In this document: positions 34,129-43,335 of the stretch, piece by piece | How the letters are laid out: every line of letters begins with the position of its first letter | Numbering within the stretch: position 1 is the first letter of the stretch | Source of the DNA: Natrarchaeobius halalkaliphilus | Lineage (GTDB): Archaea; Halobacteriota; Halobacteria; Halobacteriales; Natrialbaceae | Assembly (NCBI RefSeq): GCF_003841485.1 | Contig: NZ_REFY01000001.1 | Span: 655,124 to 719,123 of the forward strand | Direction: 5' to 3' | DNA: 64,000 nucleotides | Made by a program: the position numbers and the translations under genes | Notes under the pieces: generated by a model | Databases searched by the model: none | Told to the model about the DNA's origin: nothing | Seen by the model: the letters and a program-made list of their open reading frames with translations, nothing else

Positions 34129-35908
34129 GCCGACCGAGCCCCCCTCCGATTTCGAGGCGACGGACGAGCCGACGAGCGAGAAGCTGGTCGAACTGGCCAA
34201 GCGCCGAGGCTATTTCTTCCAGTCCTCCGGTTCGTACGGCGGTGTCGGCGGCTTCTACACGTTCGGTCCTCAGGGTGCAGCCCTGAAGGGGAACGTCGAG
34301 GACGCCTGGCGCGACCGGTTCGCCGTCGCGGAAGGGAACATGGAGATCGACGCGCCGACGATCATGCCCGAACCCGTCTTCGAGGCCTCGGGCCACCTCG
34401 AGGGTTTCGACGATATGCTCGTCGAGTGCCCCGACTGCGGTGAGAGCCATCGCGCGGACCACGTCGTCGAGGACAATACCGACTACGAGGACGCCGAAAG
34501 TCTACCGATTCCGGACGTCGAGGAGGTCATCGCGGAGTACGAACTCGTCTGTCCCTCCTGTGGCACGGGACTGGCGGGCCAGGCCGTCGAGGCGTTCAAC
34601 CTCATGTTCGCGACGAACATCGGACCCGGTGACTCCCAGCCGGGCTACCTGCGTCCCGAGACGGCACAGGGTATCTTCGTCGAGTTCCCTCGGCTGAAAG
34701 AGTACGCTCGCAACCAGCTCCCCTTCGGCGTCACCCAGATCGGCCGGGCCTACCGCAACGAGATCAGTCCGCGACGCTCGATCATCAGAACCCGCGAGTT
34801 CACGCAGGCCGAACTCGAGTACTTCATTGATCCCGAAGCGGACGATCCCGATCTCGAGGCCGTCGCTGACGTCGAAGTGACGCTGTATCCCGCGAGCGAG
34901 CAGAACGACGAGGACGGCGACGAACTCGAGACCACCATCGGTGACGCCGTTTCCGAGGGCGTCATCGGTGACGAGTGGGTCGCGTACTTCCTCGGCGTCG
35001 CCAAGCCATGGTACGACGCCGTTGGCGTCGACATGGATCGATTCCGATTCCGCCAGCATCTGGCGGGCGAGCGCGCCCACTACGCCGCGGACTGCTGGGA
35101 TGCCGAGAGTGAAATCGACGGCAACTGGATCGAACTGGCCGGCTTCGCCTATCGGGGCCAGTACGACCTCTCGAAACACGCAGAGCACTCCGGCGACCGT
35201 TTTACCGTTTTCCGCCAGTACGACGAGCCACAGACCGTCGAGCGCGCCTCCGTCGACCCGGATATGAGCTACCTGGGACCGGAGTTCGGCGGCGACGCAC
35301 GGGCCATCGTAGAGGAACTCGAGGCGCTCGCCGGCCGGAACCGCAGCGCATTCGAGAGCGGACCGGTCGAGATCGATCTCGAGGGTGAGGCCCACGAGAT
35401 TCCGGTCGAAAAGACCGGTTTCGCGGTCGAAGAGGAGACGATCGCCGGCGAACACGTGATCCCGCACGTCGTCGAACCCTCTTTCGGCGTCGATCGACTG
35501 GTCTACACCGTCCTCCACCACGCCTACCGCGAGGACGAAGTCGACGGCGAGTCCAGAACGCACCTCGAACTCGAACCCGAGGTCGCGCCCACCTTCGCCG
35601 GCGTCTTCCCGCTGCAAAACGACGCGGATCTCGAGGCGCAATCGAGGGCTATCGCGTCCGACCTGCGCGAGGTCGGTCTCTCGGTGACCTACGACGACTC
35701 GGGCAACATCGGCCGGCGCTATCGTCGTCAAGACGAGGTCGGCACTCCGTTCTGTGTCACCGTCGATTACGAGACCATCGAAGACGACGCGACGACCGTC
35801 ACCGTCCGCGAGCGAGATACGACCGCCCAGAAACGGTTGCCGGTAGCCGACCTCGCGGAGACGCTTTCTGCGATCCGGGCCGGCGAGCGGGAGTTCACGG
35901 AACTGTAG
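34121..35908 (+). CDS. glyS: Glycyl-tRNA synthetase (archaeal/eukaryotic type)
   Basis: 595 residues from the ATG at 34121, chosen because it begins the natural N-terminus (MTEPTE..) and overlaps the upstream stop. Class II synthetase motifs: GGVGGFYTFGPQGAALK at the N-terminus, zinc-ribbon-like CPDCGESHRADH and CPSCGTG, motif 2 region RPETAQGIFVEF and RAYRNEISPRR, and motif 3 FGVDRLVYTVLHHAY. The anticodon-binding domain is at the C-terminus (VAPTFAGVFPLQND). This is the dimeric form, ligating glycine to tRNA-Gly. An insertion of about 40 residues rich in Asp/Glu (after SRRSI) is common in halophile homologues. Confidence 0.95.
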   Translation: MTEPTEPPSDFEATDEPTSEKLVELAKRRGYFFQSSGSYGGVGGFYTFGPQGAALKGNVEDAWRDRFAVAEGNMEIDAPTIMPEPVFEASGHLEGFDDMLVECPDCGESHRADHVVEDNTDYEDAESLPIPDVEEVIAEYELVCPSCGTGLAGQAVEAFNLMFATNIGPGDSQPGYLRPETAQGIFVEFPRLKEYARNQLPFGVTQIGRAYRNEISPRRSIIRTREFTQAELEYFIDPEADDPDLEAVADVEVTLYPASEQNDEDGDELETTIGDAVSEGVIGDEWVAYFLGVAKPWYDAVGVDMDRFRFRQHLAGERAHYAADCWDAESEIDGNWIELAGFAYRGQYDLSKHAEHSGDRFTVFRQYDEPQTVERASVDPDMSYLGPEFGGDARAIVEELEALAGRNRSAFESGPVEIDLEGEAHEIPVEKTGFAVEEETIAGEHVIPHVVEPSFGVDRLVYTVLHHAYREDEVDGESRTHLELEPEVAPTFAGVFPLQNDADLEAQSRAIASDLREVGLSVTYDDSGNIGRRYRRQDEVGTPFCVTVDYETIEDDATTVTVRERDTTAQKRLPVADLAETLSAIRAGEREFTEL

Positions 35909-36146
35909 CCCTCGATTCCCGTTTCACTGATCGCGTGGCGCTGTCGGTAACTCGAGCGGACGTTTCCGAACCTTCGTTCCGGCGTTCGACGCCGTTTTCC
36001 TCGCTCATCGTCACCTGCTGTTCTGAACCCGGCAAAATAAGCCTGTCCGACTTCCTTCGAGACGAAATCCGCTGCCTTTCCGGATCTCCGAACCACGCGG
36101 ATGATGATCGACGGACTGAAGGTCTCCTTGTCCGAGAATTTGGGTG

Positions 36147-36737
36147 ATGGCCGACGAACTAAAACGCCGACTCGTCCACGCGAGCGGGGCGGGACTGGTT
36201 GCGCTCTATCTGCTGGCAGATCACTTCGAGGTCGGTCTCACCTGGCAATACTTTCGGTATCTCATGATCGTTCTCTCGTTCGGCGTGATCGGTCTCGAGA
36301 TACTGCGCTTGCGCGTCGGTCTCGAGTGGTGGCTCTACGAGAAACTCACGCGGGAGTACGAACAGGACCAGTTCGCGGGCTACGGCTACTACATGGTGAG
36401 TATGACGGCGGTCGTCCTCGTCTTTCAGCCCGCGATCGCGCTGCCGGCGATGTTGATGCTCGCGATCGGTGATCCGATAAGCGGGGCGGTCTCCGACGAC
36501 TCGCTCAGACGGGTCAAGGGACCGACGGTGCTCGTCACGATGTTCGTCGTTTCGGCGGCGCTTGCGACGCCGTTTCTCTTTCACTCCCCGCTTGCGATCG
36601 TCGCCGCGGCACTCGGTGCGACGATCGCAGACGGCGTTAAACTCCAGTTCGGTGAGTTCATCGTCGACGACAACCTGACGATTCCCATCTACGCCGCGAC
36701 GCTTTCGTTTCTGGCACTCGAGTTCGCCCCCGTCTGA
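36147..36737 (+). CDS. Dolichol kinase-like membrane protein
   Basis: 196 residues from the ATG at 36147 (GTG directly before it is alternative). There are about six hydrophobic segments. Conserved motifs of the CTP-dependent dolichol kinase / phytol kinase family are visible: LKRRLVHASGAGLVALY at the start, AIGDPISGAVSD (the Asp-Pro motif in the CDP-type site) and KGPTVLVTMFVVSAALAT. In haloarchaea this enzyme would make dolichol phosphate, the lipid carrier for N-glycosylation. An 82-bp palindromic repeat begins within the stop codon. Confidence 0.82.
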   Translation: MADELKRRLVHASGAGLVALYLLADHFEVGLTWQYFRYLMIVLSFGVIGLEILRLRVGLEWWLYEKLTREYEQDQFAGYGYYMVSMTAVVLVFQPAIALPAMLMLAIGDPISGAVSDDSLRRVKGPTVLVTMFVVSAALATPFLFHSPLAIVAAALGATIADGVKLQFGEFIVDDNLTIPIYAATLSFLALEFAPV

Positions 36738-36818
36738 TACGGTCTGCTGTAAGTCAGTACCGGCGTATCCGGAGACCGGGTGCCGGGTGCGTCGATAAAC
36801 AGTTATAACAGACCGTAT
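36737..36818. repeat. 82-bp palindromic element, copy 1
   Basis: It begins ATACGGTCTGCTGTAAGTCA and ends AACAGACCGTAT, so the ends are inverted (ATACGGTCTG.. against CAGACCGTAT). It is exactly the same length as the copy at 62651-62732 and shares the outer 20 nt at the left and the AAACAGTTA word at the right. It starts at the last base of the upstream stop codon. Confidence 0.85.
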
Positions 36819-36843
36819 GAGTCCGTCCCGAGCTCGACACGGA

Positions 36844-37344
36844 TCAGGCGTTCAGCCGCCAGAGTTCGAAGTTGAGTACGGCGGCGAACGTCACCCACGC
36901 GAGATAGGGAACGAGCAACGCCGCGGCGCGGCGATCGACCCGTCGGAACGCGGCGATCGTCGCTACCACCAGTCCCCAGAGGACGAGGATAACACCCAGT
37001 GCGACGAGCGGTGCCTCGAGCGTAAAGAACGCGGGCGTCCAGGCGACGTTGAACGCCATCTGGACGACGAACAGCCCGAGCGCCAGCCGACGGCCGTCCG
37101 CGTCGGCCCGCCAGACGAGCCAGAGGGCGATCCCCAACAGCGTAAACAGCGCCGTCCAGACGACCGGAAACGCGATCTCGGGCGGGTAGAACCACGGCTT
37201 TTCGAGGGCGCGAAACCAGGGCGAGTCTGGACTCGAGAGGACGCCGGGGACGCTGCCGACGACGTTGACGAGGATCACGAAACCGACCGCTCGGAGGATC
37301 GATCCACGGTCGGGAACGCGGGGTGTGCTGGTTCGTGTCGCCAT
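36844..37344 (-). CDS. tspO: TspO/MBR family protein
   Basis: 166 residues from the ATG at 37344. Five membrane segments follow the tryptophan-rich sensory protein pattern: PWFRALEKPWFYPPEIAFPVVWTALF in the first loop (the W..P..FPxxW hallmark), FNVAWTPAFF in the third segment and VPYLAWVTFAAVLNFELW at the end. TspO proteins bind porphyrins and regulate stress or pigment genes; the function in haloarchaea is not established. It is divergent from rpiA. Confidence 0.93.
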   Translation of the reverse strand: MATRTSTPRVPDRGSILRAVGFVILVNVVGSVPGVLSSPDSPWFRALEKPWFYPPEIAFPVVWTALFTLLGIALWLVWRADADGRRLALGLFVVQMAFNVAWTPAFFTLEAPLVALGVILVLWGLVVATIAAFRRVDRRAAALLVPYLAWVTFAAVLNFELWRLNA

Positions 37345-37463
37345 ACGGTACCGTCGACCCGGAGTCCCTTGGGCCTGTTCCCGACGACGCCCGCGGTCGA
37401 TCGACGGTCTTCCCCGACCGACTATGTACAACGTTTTTGTCGTCGCCGCTCGCGCTACGAAAT

Positions 37464-38171
37464 ATGAAGACGGAGGGCGGTACCGACGAGGCGAAGCGGC
37501 GAGCCGGTGAACGCGCCGCTCGAGCGGTCGAAGACGGAACCGTCGTCGGTCTCGGAACCGGATCGACGACCGCCTGTGCGATCGATGCGCTCGGCCGAGC
37601 CGTTGCGGACGGCCTCGAGATCCGGGCCGTTCCTACGTCCTTTCAGTCGCGCCGGCTCGCGCTCGAGGCGGACATTCCGGTAACCGAACTGGATGCGGTC
37701 GACCGAATCGATCTCGCGATCGACGGTGCGGATCAGGTCGTCGACCAGCCGGCTGCGTCGGCTCACGGCGCGCTCATCAAAGGCGGTGGGGCCGCACACA
37801 CGCGAGAAAAGTTGATCGACGCGACGGCCGAGCGATTCGTCGTCGTCGTCGATCCCTCGAAGCTGACGGACGAACTCGACCGCTCGGTTCCGCTCGAGGT
37901 TCTTCCCGATGCACACTCCGTCGTCGGTGATCGCGTTCGGGAGCTATCGGGCGAGCCGACGCTTCGCGACGCGACTGGCAAGGATGGGCCGGTCGTCACC
38001 GACAACGGGAATCTGGTGCTCGACTGTGCGTTCGGCGCGATTTCGGAACCCGGTGACCTCGCGTCGCGACTGTCGCGAATTCCGGGCGTCGTCGAACACG
38101 GACTGTTCGTCGGGCTTGCGGATGCGACCTACGTCGGAACCGACGACGGCCTCGAGGTTCGCGAGTACTGA
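37464..38171 (+). CDS. rpiA: Ribose-5-phosphate isomerase A
   Basis: 235 residues from the ATG at 37464. Signatures: VVGLGTGSTT (phosphate loop), DGADQV with the catalytic Asp pair, KGGGAAHTREK (catalytic Lys), and LVLDCAFGAI near the C-terminus. Interconverts ribose 5-phosphate and ribulose 5-phosphate, needed in archaea for making ribose for nucleotides where the full pentose phosphate pathway is absent. It is a single gene divergent from tspO. Confidence 0.95.
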   Translation: MKTEGGTDEAKRRAGERAARAVEDGTVVGLGTGSTTACAIDALGRAVADGLEIRAVPTSFQSRRLALEADIPVTELDAVDRIDLAIDGADQVVDQPAASAHGALIKGGGAAHTREKLIDATAERFVVVVDPSKLTDELDRSVPLEVLPDAHSVVGDRVRELSGEPTLRDATGKDGPVVTDNGNLVLDCAFGAISEPGDLASRLSRIPGVVEHGLFVGLADATYVGTDDGLEVREY

Positions 38172-38327
38172 AACCGGGTTCGCCACAGCTCGTCGCTTGT
38201 AGCTAAATCGAGGCGCTGAGAACCCTGTCGCGTGTCGTCTCTCGCTAGTCTACCGGCCAGAACGAGGTTCTCCACCGATCGAAACCGACGCCGTCCGATC
38301 GAAATCCTTGCTCTCAACCGACTTCCG

Positions 38328-38732
38328 TTACTCGCTGTGGCCGTCCTCCGGTGCGTTCACTCGTCCAGCGAGCAGCGCCGCGAGCACGTAACACGCTCCG
38401 AGTAGACGGGTAGCCGGCACGACCCACCGTCTGACCTCGAGTTCGTCGGCGTTCTCGTAGGCCGCCTCGAGCGCCACCGACACGACCGTTTGCGGCAGTA
38501 GGGCCATGACGATTCCGAACGCAGCGATGGGTGTCCGAAGCCGTCGGACGCGCTTTCCGCCACGGACGAGCAGCGAGACGAAGACGACGCCCTCGAGTCG
38601 GGCCATCGGGATCGTCCACGGACGAAGCTGTCCGGTTTCGGGATTTTCGAACGAGAGCCGTTCGCACGGTTCGATGATCCGCTCTGGAGCGACGGTCTCG
38701 AGGAGACCGAATGCGATGAGGAGCGCGCGCAT
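38328..38732 (-). CDS. Conserved haloarchaeal membrane protein
   Basis: 134 residues from the ATG at 38732; the reading frame continues upstream without protein-like character. It has about three hydrophobic segments with loops containing ERIIEPCERLSFENPETGQLRPWTIPMARLEG. The short repeat-like RPWTIPMARLEG and RRWVVPATRLLG segments in the two halves suggest an internal duplication. It is annotated by no domain I recognise. It is convergent with rpiA and divergent from idi2. Confidence 0.62.
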   Translation of the reverse strand: MRALLIAFGLLETVAPERIIEPCERLSFENPETGQLRPWTIPMARLEGVVFVSLLVRGGKRVRRLRTPIAAFGIVMALLPQTVVSVALEAAYENADELEVRRWVVPATRLLGACYVLAALLAGRVNAPEDGHSE

Positions 38733-38871
38733 GTTCAGTTCGGACGACACCCACTGATAAAAACGTTCGACCCGGAGGTACGGTTCTCGGCCACGAGCGA
38801 CCCGGACGCCTTCGAATCGGAACGGGGCGTTTTTCACTCCCCTCCCGAGACGTTCCAGTGGACACGAACCG

Positions 38872-39933
38872 ATGCCCGAGACATCCGACAGGAAAGACGA
38901 CCACATTCGAATCATCGAGGAGGAAGACGTCGAGACGACTGGTGCTGGATTCGCAGACGTCGATCTCGTTCACGAGGCGCTCCCGGAGATCCACCGGGAC
39001 GAAATCGAGACGTCGACGACGCTGTTCGGCCACGAGCTGTCCGCACCGATCGTCATCGAGAGCATGACCGGCGGCCATCCGAACACCACGAAGATAAATC
39101 GAGCGCTTGCCGAGGCCGCCCAGCGAACGAACGTCGCGATGGGCGTCGGTAGCCAGCGCGCCGGCCTCGAGATCGACGACGAGGCGCTTCTCGAGTCGTA
39201 TACGGTCGTTCGCGACGTCGCACCGGACGCCTTCCTCTACGGAAACGTCGGTGCTGCCCAGCTGCTTGAGTACGACCTGGGTGACGTCGAAGCGGCGGTC
39301 GAGATGATCGACGCCGACGCGATGGCGATCCACCTCAACTTCCTCCAGGAGGCCGTCCAGCCCGAAGGAGACGTCGACGCACGCGGCTGTCTCGAAGCCA
39401 TCGAACACGTTGCGGACGGGCTCTCGGTCCCGGTGATCGTCAAGGAAACCGGCAACGGAATCTCGCGTGAAACCGCGACGCGACTGGCCGATGCCGGCGT
39501 CGACGCCGTCGACGTCGCCGGACAGGGCGGAACGACGTGGTCGGGGATCGAAGCCTACCGGGCGGCTGCCGTCGGTGCGAGACGTCAGGAGGCTATCGGT
39601 CAACTGTTCCGGGCGTGGGGCGTCCCGACTGTGGTCAGTACCCGCGAGGCGGTCGACGCCCACGACTGCGTGATCGCGAGCGGTGGCGTCCGATCGGGGC
39701 TCGATATCGCCAAGGCGATCGCCCTCGGCGCTCGAGCCGGCGGCCTCGCGAAGCCGTTTCTCGGCCCGGCGGGTCAGGGAACCGACGCGGTCGTCGATCT
39801 GATCGAAACGCTGTCGCTCGAGTTACGGACGGCGATGTTCGTCACCGGTTCGGCGTCGGTCGACGAGCTCCGATCGGCGGAGTACGTCGTCCTCGGACGA
39901 ACGAACGAGTACCTCGAGGACCGAGATCGATAA
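38872..39933 (+). CDS. fni: Isopentenyl-diphosphate delta-isomerase, type 2
   Basis: 353 residues. FMN/NADPH-dependent type 2 enzyme, converting IPP to DMAPP for archaeal lipids and carotenoids. Key features: RKDDHIRI at the N-terminus, [21 protein letters not shown] (the FMN site), [35 protein letters not shown], and [11 protein letters not shown] with the C-terminal [17 protein letters not shown]. The gene is monocistronic and its promoter faces the small membrane protein. Confidence 0.95.
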   Translation: MPETSDRKDDHIRIIEEEDVETTGAGFADVDLVHEALPEIHRDEIETSTTLFGHELSAPIVIESMTGGHPNTTKINRALAEAAQRTNVAMGVGSQRAGLEIDDEALLESYTVVRDVAPDAFLYGNVGAAQLLEYDLGDVEAAVEMIDADAMAIHLNFLQEAVQPEGDVDARGCLEAIEHVADGLSVPVIVKETGNGISRETATRLADAGVDAVDVAGQGGTTWSGIEAYRAAAVGARRQEAIGQLFRAWGVPTVVSTREAVDAHDCVIASGGVRSGLDIAKAIALGARAGGLAKPFLGPAGQGTDAVVDLIETLSLELRTAMFVTGSASVDELRSAEYVVLGRTNEYLEDRDR

Positions 39934-40173
39934 CGGTCGCCGACTCCTGGCCGATCGAACGACCCTGTGGGAACCGCGCGGTCGAATCCTGTCGGCGCTG
40001 AGCCCGCCGCGCCCATCCGTTGAGCCGGTTACTCACCGCTCGCACTCGAGCGAATAGCACCGTGCGCTGTCCATCGGTTCACGAGCGAGAGCGTGACGCC
40101 CGACGACTCCCGTCCGGTGCCGTTGCTCTTCGACGTGGCGTCGATAAAAGGTACTTGGGGGGTGTGGCGTCCC
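39934..40173. other. 240-nt gap, nothing recognised
   Basis: Between fni and the DUF1931 gene I see no convincing coding sequence, repeat or RNA. Confidence 0.5.
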
Positions 40174-40341
40174 TTACAGGTCGCGCGGCTGGACGGTCTT
40201 CCGGTCGTTCGCCTCTGCGCGACGGGCAGCGTCTGCGAGCAACTCGTCGACTTCCTCGTCGAGTGCATCGTAGAAGTCCGAGGCGACGTTCTTGTCATCG
40301 AGCGCTTCTTTCACGGCGGCTTTGACGATAAGGTCTGCCAT
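40174..40341 (-). CDS. 55-residue histone-fold protein (DUF1931)
   Basis: The open frame on the minus strand encodes MADLIVKAAVKEALDDKNVASDF..., ending in ARRAEANDRKTVQPRDL. The RKTVQPRDL ending is the histone-fold L2/helix 3 motif, and the overall pattern matches the short DUF1931 histone-like family of haloarchaea. At 55 residues it is half the size of canonical DUF1931, so it is probably a single histone-fold unit that dimerises. The TATA-like TTTATAC in the minus strand (about 40366-40374) lies about 28 nt ahead of the start. It may bind DNA or other proteins; the function is not known. Confidence 0.85.
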   Translation of the reverse strand: MADLIVKAAVKEALDDKNVASDFYDALDEEVDELLADAARRAEANDRKTVQPRDL

Positions 40342-40697
40342 ACGATGTATCGGTTCCTGCTTCCATGGTATAAATATTGTGGTTATCAGTGGGGATACAC
40401 TGGTTGCAGCGGTTCATTCGGCCGTTTCGATGGGCGACATCACCGGAAAGTATATGTCTGATGAATTTCTGACTCGAATCTCGTCGCCTCGAGACGGGAA
40501 AACCGCTCTCGCGCGCGGTCTCACGACCGTTCGGGACCGTTCGGCTTCCGACCGAATGCGTTCGGATTCGTGACGTTCGGTGAGTATCGATACCGAGAAT
40601 AAAATCTTGTTATATCGAAAAGCCAAACTGCGTTTGGGAAATGATTTTTAAGTGCCCGGCGGATATCTCTCGATACCGGCCCCGGCCGGTGAGACCA
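40342..40697. other. 356-nt intergenic region with promoters only
   Basis: No coding sequence is evident. TATA-like sequences for the flanking genes are visible (TTTATAC on the minus strand at about 40368, and GATTTTTAAG at about 40643-40652 on the plus strand). A GATATCTCTCGATACC region and a GGCCCCGGCCGG block in the presumed leader of the downstream gene are GC-rich. Confidence 0.5.
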
Positions 40698-40847
40698 ATG
40701 CCCACATGCAACCACTGCGATGCGCACGTCTCCGAGCGTTTCGCGCGTGTCTTTGCCGACGAACGTGGCGACATTCACGCGTGTATTAGTTGCTCGGCCA
40801 ACGCAGGGATCGCGGAGGTCGCCAAAGAGCGTTCACGCGGCACCTGA
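40698..40847 (+). CDS. Small zinc-finger protein (DUF7563-like)
   Basis: 49 residues from the ATG at 40698. Two CXXC pairs, CNHC near the N-terminus and CISC near the middle, can bind one zinc ion. The central HVSERFARVFADERGDIHA is typical of a haloarchaeal small zinc-ribbon family (recalled as DUF7563). The presumed leader is about 45 nt. Small zinc-finger proteins are numerous in haloarchaea and several affect stress or biofilm phenotypes, but none can be assigned here. Confidence 0.72.
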   Translation: MPTCNHCDAHVSERFARVFADERGDIHACISCSANAGIAEVAKERSRGT

Positions 40848-40869
40848 CCTTCCCGACCCCGCCGATCGA

Positions 40870-40892
40870 CCCTAACTCCCAACCCCGACCCC
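40870..40892 (-). other. G-quadruplex-type motif upstream of the GIY-YIG gene
   Basis: The minus strand carries four G-runs: GGGG-TC-GGGG-TT-GGG-AGTTA-GGG. Loops are 2, 2 and 5 nt, which meets the usual G4 pattern. The motif lies 68 bp upstream of the GIY-YIG start. Confidence 0.6.
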
Positions 40893-40959
40893 AACCTCCA
40901 ACTCGGGCGTCTACACCGCGGACGGGAGGTTTTTACCCGTTCCTCGGGTACTGCGCTCA

Positions 40960-41214
40960 ATGGCCGAGTCCGACCACGTCGTCTACGTCCTCGAGTGTGC
41001 TGACGGCAGTTTCTACACCGGCTACACGACAGACCTCGAGCGCCGGATCGTCGAACACGACGCCGGCGAGGGCGCAAAGTACACGCGCGGACGAACGCCG
41101 GTCGCCCTCCGGTATCACGAACGGTACGAGTCCCGATCGGCGGCGATGTCGCGGGAGTACGAGATCAAGCAACTCAGCCGTGGACAGAAGGAACGACTGG
41201 TCGAGGCCGACTGA
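40960..41214 (+). CDS. GIY-YIG nuclease domain protein (UPF0213-like)
   Basis: 84 residues. The GIY-YIG domain is complete but slightly altered: [23 protein letters not shown] (VYVL/YTG core with Arg in the second helix), [13 protein letters not shown] and [17 protein letters not shown]. These small stand-alone GIY-YIG proteins are widespread and of unknown substrate, presumably DNA or RNA structures. It is an individual gene, followed by phosphohexomutase 95 nt later. Confidence 0.93.
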   Translation: MAESDHVVYVLECADGSFYTGYTTDLERRIVEHDAGEGAKYTRGRTPVALRYHERYESRSAAMSREYEIKQLSRGQKERLVEAD

Positions 41215-41309
41215 CGCCGTCCGCCGGAACCGAACTCGAGTCCTCCGATCTCTTCTCACGGATCGGCCGACAACGTCGCTTTTTTCGTCCCTGCTGGTGA
41301 GAAAGGAGT

Positions 41310-42716
41310 ATGGACGCCATCACGTTCGGCACCGACGGCTGGCGAGCGACGCTCGAGGAGTTCACCGCGCCGCGCGTTCGGATCGTCGGTCAGGCGGTCG
41401 CGTCGTACCTCTCGGACGAGGGTCTCGAGGGACCCGTCGTCGTCGGGTACGATGCGCGCGAGACCTCGCGCGGGTTCGCAGAGGAGTTGACGCGAGTGGT
41501 GTGTGCGAACGGGTTCGACGTACTCATACCGGAACGGGATCGACCGACGCCGCTCGTCGCCCACGCCATCGTCGACCGCGATCTCGCGGGCGGACTCGTT
41601 ATCACGGCCTCACACAACCCGCCGGAGTACAACGGCGTGAAGTTCATTCCGAACGACGGCGCACCTGCGCTGCCCGCGGTAACCGAAGCCATCGCGGACC
41701 GACTCGCGGAACCCGATCCCCGTCCCGAATCCGAACACGGCACCGCCCGCGAGATCGACCTCGTCACGCCCCACGCCGATGCCGCCGTCGATCTCGCGGC
41801 GTCGATCACCGGCGGCGAGGATCGAGACCTCGATCTCTCGGGATTGACCGTCGCCTACGACGCCATGCACGGCAGCGGACGCGGAACGACGGACGCCCTG
41901 CTCGAGCGCGTCGGCGTCTCGGTCGATCGCTTGCGCTGCGTTCGCGACCCGGAATTCGGTGGCGGCGCGCCCGAACCCGGCGAACAACACCTCGGAGAAC
42001 TCGCCGCTCTCGTTACCGACCCCGAAACCGAACCCGAACTGGGGATCGCAAACGACGGTGACGCAGACCGGATCGCCGCGGTGACGCCCGAACGAGGATT
42101 CCTCGACGAGAACCTGTTCTTTGCGGCGCTGTACGACTACCTCCTTGAGGGCGACTCTGGGGCGGTGATCCGGTCGGTTTCGACGACGTACCTGCTCGAT
42201 CGCATCGCTGAGAGCCACGGCGAGCGCGTCCACGAGGTTCCGGTCGGTTTCAAGTGGATCGCCGAGGCGATGGCCGACCACGACGCGCTGGTCGGCGGCG
42301 AGGAGTCCGGCGGGTTCACCGTCCGCGGCCACGTGCGCGAGAAAGACGGCGTTTTCGTCGCCTTGCTCGCGGCCGCGATGCACGCGGAAGAACCGCTCGA
42401 CGACCGAGTCGATCGCCTGCTCGCGGAACACGGCGCGGTCGTCCAGGACAAACGAAGTCTCGCCTGTCCCGATCACGAGAAGGCGCGCGTTCTCGAGGAT
42501 CTCGGGGACGAGATTCCCGACTCCGTCGCCGGCACGCCGGTCGAGAGCGTCACCACCGCAGACGGATTCAAACTGCAACTCGCGGATGGCTCGTGGCTGC
42601 TGGTCCGTCCCAGCGGAACCGAACCGGCGTTGCGGGTCTACGCCGAGGCGAGCGACCGCGATCGGATCGACTCCTTGCTCGAGGCCGGGACGGAACTGCT
42701 CGAGCCGCTCGTGTGA
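41310..42716 (+). CDS. Phosphoglucomutase/phosphomannomutase family protein
   Basis: 468 residues. The alpha-D-phosphohexomutase motifs are intact: TASHNP with the phosphoserine Ser101, the magnesium loop DGDADRIA, the sugar loop GGEESGGFTVRGHV and the phosphate site RPSGTEPALRVY. It interconverts hexose 1- and 6-phosphates or acts on glucosamine phosphate; archaeal sequences cannot be assigned to one sugar by sight. A TATA-like GCTTTTTTCG lies just upstream and the start codon is preceded by about 30 nt. Confidence 0.93.
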   Translation: MDAITFGTDGWRATLEEFTAPRVRIVGQAVASYLSDEGLEGPVVVGYDARETSRGFAEELTRVVCANGFDVLIPERDRPTPLVAHAIVDRDLAGGLVITASHNPPEYNGVKFIPNDGAPALPAVTEAIADRLAEPDPRPESEHGTAREIDLVTPHADAAVDLAASITGGEDRDLDLSGLTVAYDAMHGSGRGTTDALLERVGVSVDRLRCVRDPEFGGGAPEPGEQHLGELAALVTDPETEPELGIANDGDADRIAAVTPERGFLDENLFFAALYDYLLEGDSGAVIRSVSTTYLLDRIAESHGERVHEVPVGFKWIAEAMADHDALVGGEESGGFTVRGHVREKDGVFVALLAAAMHAEEPLDDRVDRLLAEHGAVVQDKRSLACPDHEKARVLEDLGDEIPDSVAGTPVESVTTADGFKLQLADGSWLLVRPSGTEPALRVYAEASDRDRIDSLLEAGTELLEPLV

Positions 42717-42822
42717 CATCCTCCGCTCAAAAAGACAGTCCGGATAGAACTGTTCGGGTCGCTCCGTCGAGTCGTTCGGACGGTTCGAAACGTACGTTAC
42801 GGAGACGTTCGTACCCGATGGT

Positions 42823-43335
42823 ATGATCACGATCGTTTCCGATACGCACAGCGGCCGTGGCCACGAACTCGACGGTGAGGCTCTGCGGGCCGTCCGCGAG
42901 GCGGACGTCGTTATTCACGCGGGCGACTTTACGACCGTCCCGGTGCTCGAGTCCTTCCAGGAGGAGTCGTCTCGGTTCGTCGCCGTACGCGGAAACGCCG
43001 ATAACTCGGCCGTCCGCGATCGGCTGCCGACGGCTCGCGTCGTCGAGGCGGGCGGTGCACGCTTCGCCGTTACTCACCGTCGCGACGGCGGACCGACCGG
43101 ACTCGCGCTCTTCGGTCGATCGCGAGACGCCGACGTCGTCGTCTCCGGTCACAGCCACCGACCGTCGGTCGTCGACGCCGAGGACTGTCTCCTCCTCAAC
43201 CCCGGCAGCCACGCCGACCCTCGAGGCAATCGGCCCGGATTCGCGGTCCTTGAGGGGACGGCTGACGGGCTCGCGGGCGAACTCCGGCGACCGAACGGCG
43301 CGCTCCTCGAGTCGTTCGACGTTTCACTGGAGTAA
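42823..43335 (+). CDS. YfcE/MJ0936-like metallophosphoesterase
   Basis: 170 residues. Metal-binding motifs: SDTHSGRG (D-x-H), IHAGDFT (GD), VRGNADNS (GN), AVTHR and VSGHSHRP (GH-x-H). This is a small calcineurin-like phosphodiesterase of the YfcE type that hydrolyses phosphodiesters such as model substrates; the natural substrate is unknown. It follows the phosphohexomutase by about 100 nt in the same direction. Confidence 0.9.
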   Translation: MITIVSDTHSGRGHELDGEALRAVREADVVIHAGDFTTVPVLESFQEESSRFVAVRGNADNSAVRDRLPTARVVEAGGARFAVTHRRDGGPTGLALFGRSRDADVVVSGHSHRPSVVDAEDCLLLNPGSHADPRGNRPGFAVLEGTADGLAGELRRPNGALLESFDVSLE

